Of a DNA stretch of 64,000 nucleotides, positions 56,082 through 64,000 are shown piece by piece (within the stretch, counting starts at the first letter, position 1; each line of letters opens with the position of its first letter). Where the stretch lies: contig NVXI01000001.1 of assembly GCA_002747015.1 (NCBI GenBank), forward strand, positions 55,090 through 119,089, written 5' to 3'. The notes beneath the pieces are model-generated. The model was not told where the DNA came from. It ran no database searches and saw only the letters and a list, made by a program, of their open reading frames with translations. A program made the translations under genes and the position numbers. Origin of the DNA: Zetaproteobacteria bacterium (lineage in GTDB: Bacteria; Pseudomonadota; Alphaproteobacteria; Micavibrionales; Micavibrionaceae).

Positions 56082-56412
56082 GATTTTTGCCCCACAATTA
56101 TCATGTTATGTTTAAACTATTTATCTACCCGTACACGCGGTGTGTGTTATTGGTAAAAATAAAGAAATCTATGCACATAGCCAATTATTCACAATACTTT
56201 ATGGCCAAGGCATTTCATCCTTCTTCCCTATTATATATATTAAAAGTGTTATCATTCAGTTAACAAAGAAACAAATATGGATAATATGTATTTATATTCA
56301 CAGTAATTTGCACTTTTATTTTTTTCATGCGATAATTAATATGAAACGATTTATTAATAGTTTCTATGTTAGAGTATATAAGGGTTTACTCACGAAATTA
56401 AGGACTTAAAAA
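56082..56412. other. Divergent intergenic spacer, 331 bases
   Basis: This AT-rich spacer separates the DUF2336 gene (minus) from the 74-residue gene (plus). It contains the promoter listed separately at 56308-56336. An open frame of 89 codons (56140-56409) begins without a ribosome-binding site and encodes a hydrophobic, tyrosine/isoleucine-rich sequence unlike the neighbours, so I do not call it a gene. No repeat, tRNA or other RNA structure is apparent. Confidence 0.5.
56308..56336 (+). promoter_or_regulatory. Predicted sigma-70-type promoter of the 74-residue gene
   Basis: TTGCAC (56308-56313) and GATAAT (56331-56336) are exactly 17 bases apart. The -10 matches five of six consensus positions. 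It lies about 75 bases before the ATG of the small gene. Confidence 0.5.
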
Positions 56413-56637
56413 ATGGCAGCACCATTATCAGGTATAGGAAAACACGCAGCGCCACCAATATCCCAGGCATTTCAACCAGGCGGGAGTGATCAGACACGCG
56501 AAGTAAGGCAAGCAAACCAAGAGGCGCGTGAAAATGAAATACAAGCGATAGAAGCCCCCCTAGCACAATCACAGGGCACGGGTACGTCAGGAGCGACGAA
56601 CCTAGAACGTGGTTCGGTTGTTGATCTACTGATCTAA
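56413..56637 (+). CDS. Small hypothetical protein, 74 residues
   Basis: A soluble 74-residue protein with a low-complexity A/P/G-rich start (MAAPLSGIGKHAAPPISQ), a charged glutamine/glutamate-rich middle (REVRQANQEARENEIQAIEA) and the end LERGSVVDLLI. Short alphaproteobacterial proteins with an RGS(V/L/I)(V/L)(D/N) end are known to me, but their role is not. AAGGAC precedes the ATG by 7 bases. With its own predicted promoter and a strong terminator it looks like a complete, independent transcription unit. Confidence 0.65.
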   Translation: MAAPLSGIGKHAAPPISQAFQPGGSDQTREVRQANQEARENEIQAIEAPLAQSQGTGTSGATNLERGSVVDLLI

Positions 56638-56661
56638 ATAAAATATCTACGGTAATAGAAC

Positions 56662-56690
56662 AAGGGCGCTCTTCAGGCGCCTTTTATTTT
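56662..56690 (+). terminator. Rho-independent terminator of the 74-residue gene
   Basis: AAGGGCGC (56662-56669) pairs with GCGCCTTT (56677-56684), including one G-T pair, around a 7-base loop, and TATTTT follows. It is 25 bases after the stop. Read on the minus strand it also lies just beyond the sdaA stop. Confidence 0.75.
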
Positions 56691-56704
56691 GAGGAAATTT
56701 GCAA

Positions 56705-58087
56705 TCAACACTCGGTCACATTCACCGCCAAGCCCCCTTTGCTTGTCTCTTTGTAAATGTCGCGCATATCCCGCCCCGTTTCCATCATCGTTTTAATACA
56801 ACTATCCAATGGAACAAAATGCGAGCCATCCCCACGTAACGCAAGAGCCGAAGCCGTAACAGCCTTAACTGCGCCCAAACCATTGCGCTCAATACACGGG
56901 ACTTGTACCAACCCTGCAACAGGATCACATGTCATACCCAAATGATGCTCTAGAGCAATTTCTGCGGCATTCTCAATTTGCATACTCGTACCACCCATAA
57001 CCGCACACAGTCCAGCAGCAGCCATAGCAGCTGCAGACCCGACTTCTCCCTGACAGCCGACTTCCGCGCCAGAGATGGACGCATTATGCTTAATAATAGA
57101 TCCAATAGCCGCAGCCGTTAAAAAGAACGTAGAGATATCCTTGGTCTCTGCCCCAGGAATAAAGTCAAGATAGTACCGCAAAACAGCTGGAATAACGCCC
57201 GCAGCACCATTTGTAGGGGCCGTCACAACCTGCCCACCTGCGGCATTTTCTTCGTTAACCGCCATTGCATATAAAGAAAGCCATTCATTACAAACATGAT
57301 ATGTCTGGCTATTCTTCATTTTCTCCTCATCCAACTGCATCTTTATATTGGCGGCGCGACGCTTAACCTTCAAAACACCAGGAAGAATTCCTTCTTTCGC
57401 AAGCCCCCTCTCAATGCTGTTATTCATCACTGCCCATGTTTTTAAAACCCCAGCCTCCAAATCCTCAGCTGAACACTGACTCTTCTCATTGACGGCCTTC
57501 ATCTGCGCAATACTCAATCCCGATTCTTCAGACATCTCCAGCATTTCTTGAGCATTTTTAAAAGGGTATTGCACACTGATACATTCATCTTCATTTTCAG
57601 AATCATCGTGCGTATCTTCTAACTCTTCTGCCGAATAAACAAAGCCACCACCAGTCGAATAATATGTCCTCTCCAGTAGAACTTTTTTATTTTCATTTAA
57701 AACGGCAAAGATCATGCCGTTTGAATGCCCATTCAACGCAGGGCCATAATCAAAGATAATATCATACTCTGGATCAAAATATATTTTTGGCACCCCATCA
57801 CGTATAATAACTTTTTCTTTTCTTATCTTTTCAACAAAATATTCCGTCTTTTCTGGGTCAAGTGTCGCAGGGTGAAGCCCCAGCATACCAAGTATCACCG
57901 CTTTATCACTTGCGTGCCCCTTGCCAGTAAAGGCAAGTGAACCATAAAAAGTAACCCGCACATACACAGGTTCCGAGAACTCTGATAAACGTTCACAAAA
58001 ACGAAGGGCGGCAACCATCGGCCCCATCGTATGAGAGCTGGACGGGCCAATTCCTATTTTAAATAAATCAAAAAAACTAATAAACAA
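56705..58087 (-). CDS. sdaA: L-serine ammonia-lyase
   Basis: This iron-sulfur enzyme deaminates L-serine to pyruvate and ammonia. The start [21 protein letters not shown], slightly longer than usual to quote, is the family N-terminus. The cysteines that hold the 4Fe-4S cluster are in [22 protein letters not shown] and the later region. The N-terminal beta domain and C-terminal alpha domain are fused in one chain, as in most gram-negatives. Homologues begin at the FDLF block, so I use the TTG at 58087, with GGGGG 5 bases upstream. An ATG at 58147 would add 20 residues and overlap amn by 20 bases. Confidence 0.92.
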   Translation of the reverse strand: MFISFFDLFKIGIGPSSSHTMGPMVAALRFCERLSEFSEPVYVRVTFYGSLAFTGKGHASDKAVILGMLGLHPATLDPEKTEYFVEKIRKEKVIIRDGVPKIYFDPEYDIIFDYGPALNGHSNGMIFAVLNENKKVLLERTYYSTGGGFVYSAEELEDTHDDSENEDECISVQYPFKNAQEMLEMSEESGLSIAQMKAVNEKSQCSAEDLEAGVLKTWAVMNNSIERGLAKEGILPGVLKVKRRAANIKMQLDEEKMKNSQTYHVCNEWLSLYAMAVNEENAAGGQVVTAPTNGAAGVIPAVLRYYLDFIPGAETKDISTFFLTAAAIGSIIKHNASISGAEVGCQGEVGSAAAMAAAGLCAVMGGTSMQIENAAEIALEHHLGMTCDPVAGLVQVPCIERNGLGAVKAVTASALALRGDGSHFVPLDSCIKTMMETGRDMRDIYKETSKGGLAVNVTEC

Positions 58088-58127
58088 AGCTGCCCCCAAA
58101 TAGCCTACATAGAAATCACAAACACAC

Positions 58128-59639
58128 TTACTGAAAGGCTGGCTCATTAAATGATCTTAACTTCCGACTGTGAAGTTTTTCAGGCGACAGATCACGCAGT
58201 AATGTCATGGTCAACAATCCAATTTTCAAATGCTGCTCCACACGTTCTCGATAGAAACTATCTGCCATGCCGGGCAATTTAAGCTGCCCATGCAATGGCT
58301 TATCCGACACACAAAGCAATGTCCCATATGGTACGCGAAAACGGAATCCATTCGCCGCTATCGTGCCAGATTCCATATCCAGTGCGATAGCCCTACTCTG
58401 ACTAAGGTGTTTATTCTGCGTAAGATAAGATTTCAATTCCCAATTGCGATCATCCGTCGTGGCCACTGTTCCTGTACGCATAACCTTCTTCAAATCATAG
58501 CCTTCATGCCCAGTGACCTGCGACACCGCTTTCTCCAATGCTTGTTGTATTTCTGCAAGAGCAGGAATAGGAATACTTGGCGGCAAAAACTCATCCAATA
58601 TTTGGTCTTCGCGCAAATAACCATGTGCCAAAACATAATCACCAAGATGCTGAGAACTTCTAAGCCCCGCACAATGCCCAAGCATCAACCACGCATGCGG
58701 ACGCAGCACGGCGACATGATCGGTAATTGTTTTGGCGTTAGACGGGCCAACACCAATATTAATCATGGTAATCCCTGAACCATCCGCACGTTTCAAATGA
58801 TACGCTGGCATTTGCGGTAATCTGGAGAGATTTACCCCCTCACACGCCGTATCCTTGTGAGATTCAATGTTTTGGTTCAAAATAACTTTATCACCGGGCT
58901 GCACAAAAGCAGTATATTCCATGCGTTGGCGTTTCAAGTCCGCGTCATCTGTGCTCGTCATCATATCCTGACAAAGAGTAATGAACTCATCAATATAGAA
59001 CTGATAATTCGTAAATAATATATAGTTCTGAAAATGTGATGCCCGAGTCCCGCAATAATGTTTCAAGCGTTGCAGACTCAAATCAACACGCGGTGCAATA
59101 AACAATGCAAGGGGGTCAGGTTCATCATCTGATTTCGGAACATGTGTAAAATTCGCAATATCATCATCAAGAATATCCAAGTCAGGAACATCAAAAAACT
59201 GAGGTAAAATAGCAACCTTTTCCTCTGTTAATTCACTCTCAAGGTGAAAATCTTCGCCCAATGCAAAATGCAATGGAATGGGCATATCACTTACGCCAAC
59301 TTCAATGGGAACATCATGGTTCTTAATAATAAGGCGAAACTGCTCACGATAATATTCATCAAAAATATCAGGACTGGTCAATGTTGTCATATAGGTGCCT
59401 GGCTGCGATGCAAATCCATAGGACAAGCGTATATCCGAACGTCTTGCAAATTTCGTCTTAATACGAACATAAGGGTAATAAGCACGAACCCTCTTGGTTT
59501 GCGCGCTATCCCTACAATAATCATTGAATGCCTCACGCAAGAACTGCGTATTCGCCTCGTATATACGCCTAACTGCCTCAAATGCTTGATCTGCATCTTT
59601 ATATTTTTTAACTTTGAACGTCTCTAATTTTCTAACCAT
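58128..59639 (-). CDS. amn: AMP nucleosidase
   Basis: Amn cleaves AMP to adenine and ribose 5-phosphate, linking adenylate levels to phosphate and energy state. The 503-residue protein has the amn-specific N-terminal domain (TFKVKKYKDADQAFEAVRR, YYPYVRIKTKFARRSDIRL) and the purine-phosphorylase-like catalytic domain with INIGVGPSNAKTITDH, LMLGHCAGLRSSQHLGD and ALDMESGTIAANGFRFRVP. It is followed by sdaA and preceded by ftsY on the same strand. Confidence 0.95.
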   Translation of the reverse strand: MVRKLETFKVKKYKDADQAFEAVRRIYEANTQFLREAFNDYCRDSAQTKRVRAYYPYVRIKTKFARRSDIRLSYGFASQPGTYMTTLTSPDIFDEYYREQFRLIIKNHDVPIEVGVSDMPIPLHFALGEDFHLESELTEEKVAILPQFFDVPDLDILDDDIANFTHVPKSDDEPDPLALFIAPRVDLSLQRLKHYCGTRASHFQNYILFTNYQFYIDEFITLCQDMMTSTDDADLKRQRMEYTAFVQPGDKVILNQNIESHKDTACEGVNLSRLPQMPAYHLKRADGSGITMINIGVGPSNAKTITDHVAVLRPHAWLMLGHCAGLRSSQHLGDYVLAHGYLREDQILDEFLPPSIPIPALAEIQQALEKAVSQVTGHEGYDLKKVMRTGTVATTDDRNWELKSYLTQNKHLSQSRAIALDMESGTIAANGFRFRVPYGTLLCVSDKPLHGQLKLPGMADSFYRERVEQHLKIGLLTMTLLRDLSPEKLHSRKLRSFNEPAFQ

Positions 59640-59699
59640 AAAATCATCATGCCAATTTTGTCTTAATATTCAGTGAATTACGCAGATAATAAAGAGATA

Positions 59700-60887
59700 T
59701 TATGATTCCAGCCCCATAAGAGAGCGCGCATAATCACGTGCAGTGAATGCCTTCAAATCATCGATAGTTTCGCCAACCCCAATCGCATGAACAGGCACAC
59801 CAAACTGATCCGCTAAGCCAATTAACACACCGCCCTTGGCCGAACCATCAAGTTTTGTAACAATCAAACCTGTTACATCAACCATTTTCTTAAACGCGTC
59901 AACTTGCGAATATGCATTTTGTCCCGTCGTAGAATCAAGAACCAAAAGGGTCGCATGCGGGAGGTTTTCATCTTTTTTCTTTAAAACACGCACAATTTTT
60001 TCAAGCTCGGCCATCAAATTTGCTTTATTCTGCAAACGCCCGGCCGTATCAATCAACAACACATCAATATTGTTCTTTACAGCCTCCTCATACGCTTCAT
60101 ATGCAACCGAAGCAGCGTCAGAGCCGACATCTTTCGAGAACATAACCGCACCACTACGTCGTGCCCACTCACCAAGCTGCTCAATCGCTGCCGCGCGAAA
60201 CGTATCTGCCGCCACAATCATCACCGAACGCCCTTCATCACGTTGTAACTGCTGCGTATATTTGCCAATCGTCGTTGTTTTCCCTGCGCCATTCACGCCA
60301 CAAACCAAAATAACATACGGGCCACGCTTCTGTTTTTCTATCGTTAAAGGCTGGGCCACAGGCTCAAGAATCTTGGCCATGCTCTGGGCTAACGCTTCCT
60401 TTATTTCATATTCGCTAATATCTTTTCCGAAACGGTCTTTTGAAAACTCTTCAATCAAACGCGATGCAGTCTTAGGCCCTAAATCCGCCTCTATCAAAAC
60501 ATCTTCTAAACGATCAAGTGCCTCCTGATCCAGTTTTGACTTTGTAATAATATCACTTAAACCCTGCGTCAATTTTGCAGAAGATTTACTAAGCCCTTTG
60601 CTCATACGGGAGAACCAACCACCCTCTTGTGTATGATCAATATCAGGTTCTTCTGTTACATCCTTTACAATCTCTGGAATAACATCAGGCAGCGGTGTCA
60701 CCACAAGCTCATCAATAATATCATTATCTTTTATACGAAGTTCCACCTGAATGGCATCGTCAGAAAGACTAACATCGTAATCTGTCGAAGGCTCTATTCC
60801 GGGTTCATCGTCGGGGTGCAGAAGTTCCTGATCCCGATCATCCTGCTCTTGCTCTACAATATTTTTCTTCTTGCGCCAAAAGACCAT
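59700..60887 (-). CDS. ftsY: Signal recognition particle receptor FtsY
   Basis: FtsY receives SRP-ribosome complexes at the membrane. The 395-residue protein has a variable acidic N-terminal A domain (about 1-85), the helical N domain and the GTPase G domain: P-loop CGVNGAGKTTTIGKY, DTFRAAAIEQLGEW, LIDTAGRLQNKANLMAEL, TKLDGSAKGGVLIG and GVGETIDDLKAF. Its partner ffh starts in the same window at 63717. It sits in the mtaB-dapF group, an arrangement shared by many alphaproteobacteria. Confidence 0.97.
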   Translation of the reverse strand: MVFWRKKKNIVEQEQDDRDQELLHPDDEPGIEPSTDYDVSLSDDAIQVELRIKDNDIIDELVVTPLPDVIPEIVKDVTEEPDIDHTQEGGWFSRMSKGLSKSSAKLTQGLSDIITKSKLDQEALDRLEDVLIEADLGPKTASRLIEEFSKDRFGKDISEYEIKEALAQSMAKILEPVAQPLTIEKQKRGPYVILVCGVNGAGKTTTIGKYTQQLQRDEGRSVMIVAADTFRAAAIEQLGEWARRSGAVMFSKDVGSDAASVAYEAYEEAVKNNIDVLLIDTAGRLQNKANLMAELEKIVRVLKKKDENLPHATLLVLDSTTGQNAYSQVDAFKKMVDVTGLIVTKLDGSAKGGVLIGLADQFGVPVHAIGVGETIDDLKAFTARDYARSLMGLES

Positions 60888-60958
60888 AATTTCTACTTTC
60901 TGTATATTCGCTAACTATAGGCCTTTTACAGGCCAAGCGCATCAACTTTCGGCATTTA

Positions 60959-62230
60959 TTATAGAACGATAGAAGTTAAAGATGTTTGTTTCTGACCTAT
61001 TACCTTAACATCAACAAGACTACCTATTTCCAAGTCATCTGGTATAGAAACGGATAGGAAATTTTCAGCACGGCCAATACCGCCTTTTTCAACCAGAACA
61101 GATAAATTTTTGCCAATATTACGCTTCAAGAGCAAGTCAACTTGTCGCGCACCAAGCTCGCGCAAGCGCGCAGCACGCGCCTTACGCACTGGCACATCAA
61201 CTGCCGGCATACGCGCAGCAGGTGTACCATCGCGTTCAGAATAAGGAAAAACATGAAGATAAGTAATATCGCACTCTTCCACAATTTTTAAAGAATTTTG
61301 AAACATCTCTTCCGTTTCCGTCGGAAAGCCGGCAATAATATCCGCGCCAAACACCATATCAGGACGCAATTTGCGTGCCCTGTTACAAACATCAATGACA
61401 TCTTGGCGCAAGTGGCGACGCTTCATCCGCTTTAAGATCATATCATCGCCTGCCTGCAAGGATAAATGCAAATGTGGCATCAGGCGTGGCTCTTCCGCGA
61501 TCAACGCCCATAAATCTTCATCAATCTCCACAGGATCAAGTGAGGACAGGCGTATGCGCTGTAATTCCGGAACCATCGCCAACACGCGGCGGATCATCTG
61601 CCCAAAACTCGGCGTGCCCGGCAAATCAGGCCCATAAGACGTCACATCAACGCCTGTTAATACGACTTCCTTATAGCCCTGCTCAACCAAATTACGTACC
61701 TGTTCCGCAATAACACCGATAGGCACACTGCGCGAATTTCCACGGCCAAAAGGAATAATGCAAAAGGTACACCGATGATCACAACCATTTTGTACCTGCA
61801 AAAACGCGCGGGACTTATCCTCGAACCCGTTAATCAAATGGCTGGCGGTTTCCTTCACCGACATAATATCATTAACCATGATCTTGGCATGTTCACCTTC
61901 CACGCCCCAGCCCCAGCTATCCGCCTGCAATTTCAGGTCATTGCCGATCACTTGATCGACCTCCTTCATCTGTGCATAAGTCTGTGGATCAATCTGTGCG
62001 CTACAGCCCGTTACAATGATCTTCGCATCGGGATTTTCACGCCGCGCACGACGGATAGACTGGCGTGCCTGACGCTCTGCTTCCTTTGTCACCGCGCAGG
62101 TATTAAAGATAATCGCATCACCCAACCCCGCATTTTTGGCATGATCACGCATCACCTCGGACTCATAGAAGTTCAAGCGACATCCAAAGGTCACAAGTTT
62201 CGGGTCTTTTGCTGCATTATCCATGGTCAT
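60959..62230 (-). CDS. mtaB: tRNA ms2t6A37 methylthiotransferase MtaB
   Basis: MtaB is a radical-SAM enzyme that adds a methylthio group to t6A at position 37 of certain tRNAs. The 423-residue protein has the UPF0004 domain with its cysteines (TFGCRLNFYESEVM, IFNTCAVTKEAERQ, VTGCSAQI), the radical-SAM cluster in QNGCDHRCTFCIIPFGRG, LTGVDVTSYG, LSSLDPVEI, LQAGDDMILKRMKRRH and a TRAM-like end. It lacks features of MiaB N-terminal extension. It starts 10 bases after the dapF stop; a second ATG is at 62224. Confidence 0.93.
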   Translation of the reverse strand: MTMDNAAKDPKLVTFGCRLNFYESEVMRDHAKNAGLGDAIIFNTCAVTKEAERQARQSIRRARRENPDAKIIVTGCSAQIDPQTYAQMKEVDQVIGNDLKLQADSWGWGVEGEHAKIMVNDIMSVKETASHLINGFEDKSRAFLQVQNGCDHRCTFCIIPFGRGNSRSVPIGVIAEQVRNLVEQGYKEVVLTGVDVTSYGPDLPGTPSFGQMIRRVLAMVPELQRIRLSSLDPVEIDEDLWALIAEEPRLMPHLHLSLQAGDDMILKRMKRRHLRQDVIDVCNRARKLRPDMVFGADIIAGFPTETEEMFQNSLKIVEECDITYLHVFPYSERDGTPAARMPAVDVPVRKARAARLRELGARQVDLLLKRNIGKNLSVLVEKGGIGRAENFLSVSIPDDLEIGSLVDVKVIGQKQTSLTSIVL

Positions 62231-62239
62231 GCGCGGGTT

Positions 62240-63016
62240 CTACACAGTATTCAGCGTGCCGTCAAATACATATGCGACAGGCCCGCTCATCAAAACATGG
62301 TCATCATCCTTGCGCAGCTCAAGATTTAGCACACCACCATCCAGTTCAATTTCAACACTACGATCGGTTAAGCCACGATGCACTGCCGCCACAGCCACCG
62401 CGCACGCGCCGGAACCACATGCCTCGGTAACACCAACCCCACGCTCCCATGTTTTTTGGCGTATATGGGTGCGATCAATGATCTGCACGAACTCTACATT
62501 GGTGCGATCAGGGAATTTTTCATGGGTTTCAAAATGCGCCCCCAGTATTTCCACAGAGATATCCTCAAGGTTATCCACAAAGAATACGAGATGCGGATTA
62601 CCCATATTGACAGAGACAGGCTTAGACACTGCGCCATGCGCCAAATCCATATCGGCAACATCCTTCGCCGCACCCATATCAACTTCAACTAAAAGCTCGC
62701 CCTTTTTACGGCAATTCAGAACACCATAGGTGACCTCAATCGCGCATTCATCCTTGCCACTCTCAGACATGAGAATGTCCGCTACGCATCGCGTTGCATT
62801 ACCACATGCCCCGCTTTCACTGCCATCCGCATTAAAGAAGTACGCGAAGATGTCGGCTTTTTCCGACACGTCCAATATAGTAATCAGGTCGCACCCAACT
62901 CCCCAATGACGATCCGCAACCAGCGCCATATCATCGGGCGTTAAAAATATATTCTCTGCACGCGCATCGAAAATTACGAAATCATTTCCTAATCCATGCA
63001 TTTTTCTAAATTTCAT
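62240..63016 (-). CDS. dapF: Diaminopimelate epimerase
   Basis: DapF interconverts LL- and meso-diaminopimelate for lysine and peptidoglycan. The 258-residue protein starts MKFRKMHGLGNDFVIFD, with the two catalytic cysteines C71 (SGACGNATRC) and C200 (EACGSGACAV). The substrate strand VSVNMGNPHLVFFV is also typical. The ATG at 63016 is preferred because TGAGGA precedes it and homologues start there. An upstream frame to 63088 overlaps the divergent promoter region. It is functionally linked to lysA at the start of the window. Confidence 0.96.
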   Translation of the reverse strand: MKFRKMHGLGNDFVIFDARAENIFLTPDDMALVADRHWGVGCDLITILDVSEKADIFAYFFNADGSESGACGNATRCVADILMSESGKDECAIEVTYGVLNCRKKGELLVEVDMGAAKDVADMDLAHGAVSKPVSVNMGNPHLVFFVDNLEDISVEILGAHFETHEKFPDRTNVEFVQIIDRTHIRQKTWERGVGVTEACGSGACAVAVAAVHRGLTDRSVEIELDGGVLNLELRKDDDHVLMSGPVAYVFDGTLNTV

Positions 63017-63065
63017 AACATCATTCCTCAACGGCAATAAAGCTTCAAAAACAGAAACCTTTTCT

Positions 63066-63094
63066 TGACATCCCACGCAATCAAGCATAGTTTA
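63066..63094 (+). promoter_or_regulatory. Predicted promoter upstream of the membrane protein/ffh pair
   Basis: A perfect TTGACA (63066-63071) is followed after 17 bases by TAGTTT (63089-63094), a weak -10. It lies about 90 bases before the membrane protein gene that leads into ffh, in the 170-base divergent spacer shared with dapF. Confidence 0.35.
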
Positions 63095-63186
63095 GCGCAG
63101 ATTTCCACTGAAAAGCTGTTTTTTCGGTGCTTAACGGTACACCGCGCTCGGCGAATTTACGCTCAGCGTGGATAATTAGGTTTTGA

Positions 63187-63714
63187 ATGTATTTTTTTAG
63201 AGACAAAAAATTAGCTAAAGATCTGCGCAACAATGCTGTGACAGAAAAACAAACTGTATTCTACTTTCTAGTCATGTCTTTGTTTTCTACTGTAGCGGCC
63301 TCCGGAATAGTTAGTTTTTATATGTGGTCTAGCAGGCAATATCTCACTACTGTTGATTACACGTATGATGCCTTTGTTGTTATTTTTCTAATTTTATCAC
63401 TAACGGCTTGCTACAAAATAAACAGTAAAGGAAACAACACAAACTTTATCACAAGATATATTTGCCTCTCTTTACCAATTACAAGTAAAACTATATTGTT
63501 CTCGATCCTTTTAGTCATTCCAGCATTCTCATACTCGCTAATGACAGGTCCATCATTAGAAGAATTAGAGGCAATGGATCCAAATATCCAAATAGAAATG
63601 AGTGCTGCCGCAGAGCTTCTCTTCATCGGATCACAAGCCTTAACTTATCTTTATGCGTACTGGCGCTACGTCACATGCTTCAAAATCGCTAGCGGACAAA
63701 AGGAATATAAATAA
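63187..63714 (+). CDS. Hypothetical four-span membrane protein
   Basis: A 175-residue protein with about four hydrophobic segments: VFYFLVMSLFSTVAASGIVSF, the stretch YDAFVVIFLILSLTACY, ITSKTILFSILLVIPAFSY and the region ELLFIGSQALTYLYAYWRYV. The loops carry RDKKLAKDLRNN at the start and an acidic LEELEAMDPNIQIEMS loop. I do not recognise the family. It ends 2 bases before ffh, so the two are transcriptionally linked. Whether its function relates to membrane insertion is only a guess from position. Confidence 0.65.
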   Translation: MYFFRDKKLAKDLRNNAVTEKQTVFYFLVMSLFSTVAASGIVSFYMWSSRQYLTTVDYTYDAFVVIFLILSLTACYKINSKGNNTNFITRYICLSLPITSKTILFSILLVIPAFSYSLMTGPSLEELEAMDPNIQIEMSAAAELLFIGSQALTYLYAYWRYVTCFKIASGQKEYK

Positions 63715-63716
63715 CA

Positions 63717-64000
63717 ATGTTTGATAGTTTGAGCGAAAAATTAGGTGATGTGTTTTCAAAGCTACGCGGTAAAGCGTCTTTGAGTGAAAATGATGTCATG
63801 GCCGTCAGCCGTGAAATTCGCATCGCTCTATTAGAGGCAGACGTCGCCCTTCCTGTTGTTAAAGAATTCATCACCACAATCAAAGACAAGGCCGTTGGCC
63901 AAGACGTGGTTAAAGGTATTAACCCTGCACAACAAGTTATCAAAATTGTTCATGATGCACTTGTTGAAATGCTTGGCTCAACCAACGCGGAGCTCCAATT
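63717..64000 (+). CDS. ffh: Signal recognition particle protein Ffh, 3' end cut by the window
   Basis: Ffh is the GTPase and signal-sequence-binding subunit of the bacterial signal recognition particle. Only the first 94 codons are present, covering the helical N domain: FDSLSEKLGDVFSKLRGKAS, SENDVMAVSREIRIALLEA and DVALPVVKEFITTIKDKAVG, a pattern specific to SRP54 N domains. The gene continues beyond the window edge. Its receptor gene ftsY is about 3 kb away on the opposite strand. The preceding membrane protein gene ends 2 bases before its ATG. Confidence 0.95.
   Translation, partial: MFDSLSEKLGDVFSKLRGKASLSENDVMAVSREIRIALLEADVALPVVKEFITTIKDKAVGQDVVKGINPAQQVIKIVHDALVEMLGSTNAELQ

Noticed and set aside
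56140..56409. Open frame of 89 codons in the DUF2336 upstream spacer
   Set aside because: No ribosome-binding site, odd hydrophobic composition, and it covers the predicted promoter of the next gene.
59836..60528. 230-codon plus-strand open frame inside ftsY
   Set aside because: It is antisense to the FtsY GTPase domain, has serine-rich composition and lacks a ribosome-binding site.

Overview
The window reads as an ordinary, gene-dense chromosomal segment of an AT-leaning alphaproteobacterium. That placement rests on gene families and gene neighbourhoods, not on a marker-gene search: lysA followed by a TIGR02302/DUF4175 membrane protein; ftsE-ftsX-ydcF-plsC with a DUF2125-like domain; tyrA next to a chorismate mutase; bolA/J-domain/cobS/cobT; an alphaproteobacterial (eukaryote-like) histidyl-tRNA synthetase; a DUF2336 protein; CarD; and dapF-mtaB-ftsY close to ffh. 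A Micavibrio/Rhodospirillales-like relative is possible, but I cannot fix the order. I see no rRNA, tRNA, CRISPR array, insertion sequence, prophage or integrative element. The window opens inside etfB and closes inside ffh.

Layout. 1-1.55 kb: electron-transfer flavoprotein etfBA. 1.56-3.9 kb: minus-strand hypothetical, pentapeptide-repeat and thioredoxin-like genes. 4-8.25 kb: a small LptM-like lipoprotein, lysA and a DUF4175 protein split by a frameshift at a run of nine C. 8.1-13.6 kb: a zinc-ribbon membrane protein, a secreted helical protein, ftsEX, ydcF and a plsC-DUF2125 fusion. 13.7-16.6 kb: aromatic amino acid genes and metA. 16.6-25.5 kb: methyltransferase, mutT, PpiC foldase, secA and three coupled enzyme genes. 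25.5-32.3 kb: CNNM/CorC, aroB, aroK, a 47-residue membrane protein, a secreted unknown, a XerD-type recombinase and accA. 32.4-41.3 kb: ribbon-helix-helix protein, bolA, J-domain protein, cobS, cobT, hisS, sufE, clpX.

41.3-45.9 kb is the most accessory-looking part: two tandem paralogous polytopic GT-C-type proteins, a GtrA-like flippase and a GtrB-like bactoprenol glycosyltransferase. Together they resemble a lipid-linked sugar transfer system that decorates the cell surface. 46-56 kb: DHH phosphoesterase, S66 peptidase, carD, an apparently catalytically dead calcineurin-like phosphoesterase, an M48 lipoprotein protease, a secreted nuclease-like protein, proline iminopeptidase, pgk and a DUF2336 protein. 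56.4-64 kb: a 74-residue stand-alone gene, sdaA, amn, ftsY, mtaB, dapF, a membrane protein and ffh.

Three protein-export functions occur here (secA, ftsY, ffh), plus the division/envelope pair ftsEX. The points most worth a second look are the pseudo-phosphatase (49.3-50.2 kb), the two-paralog Gtr-like locus, the frameshifted DUF4175 gene, and the secreted protein placed directly in front of ftsEX. Gene starts were adjusted wherever an upstream in-frame extension had no ribosome-binding site or family support. Such choices are stated in each entry.
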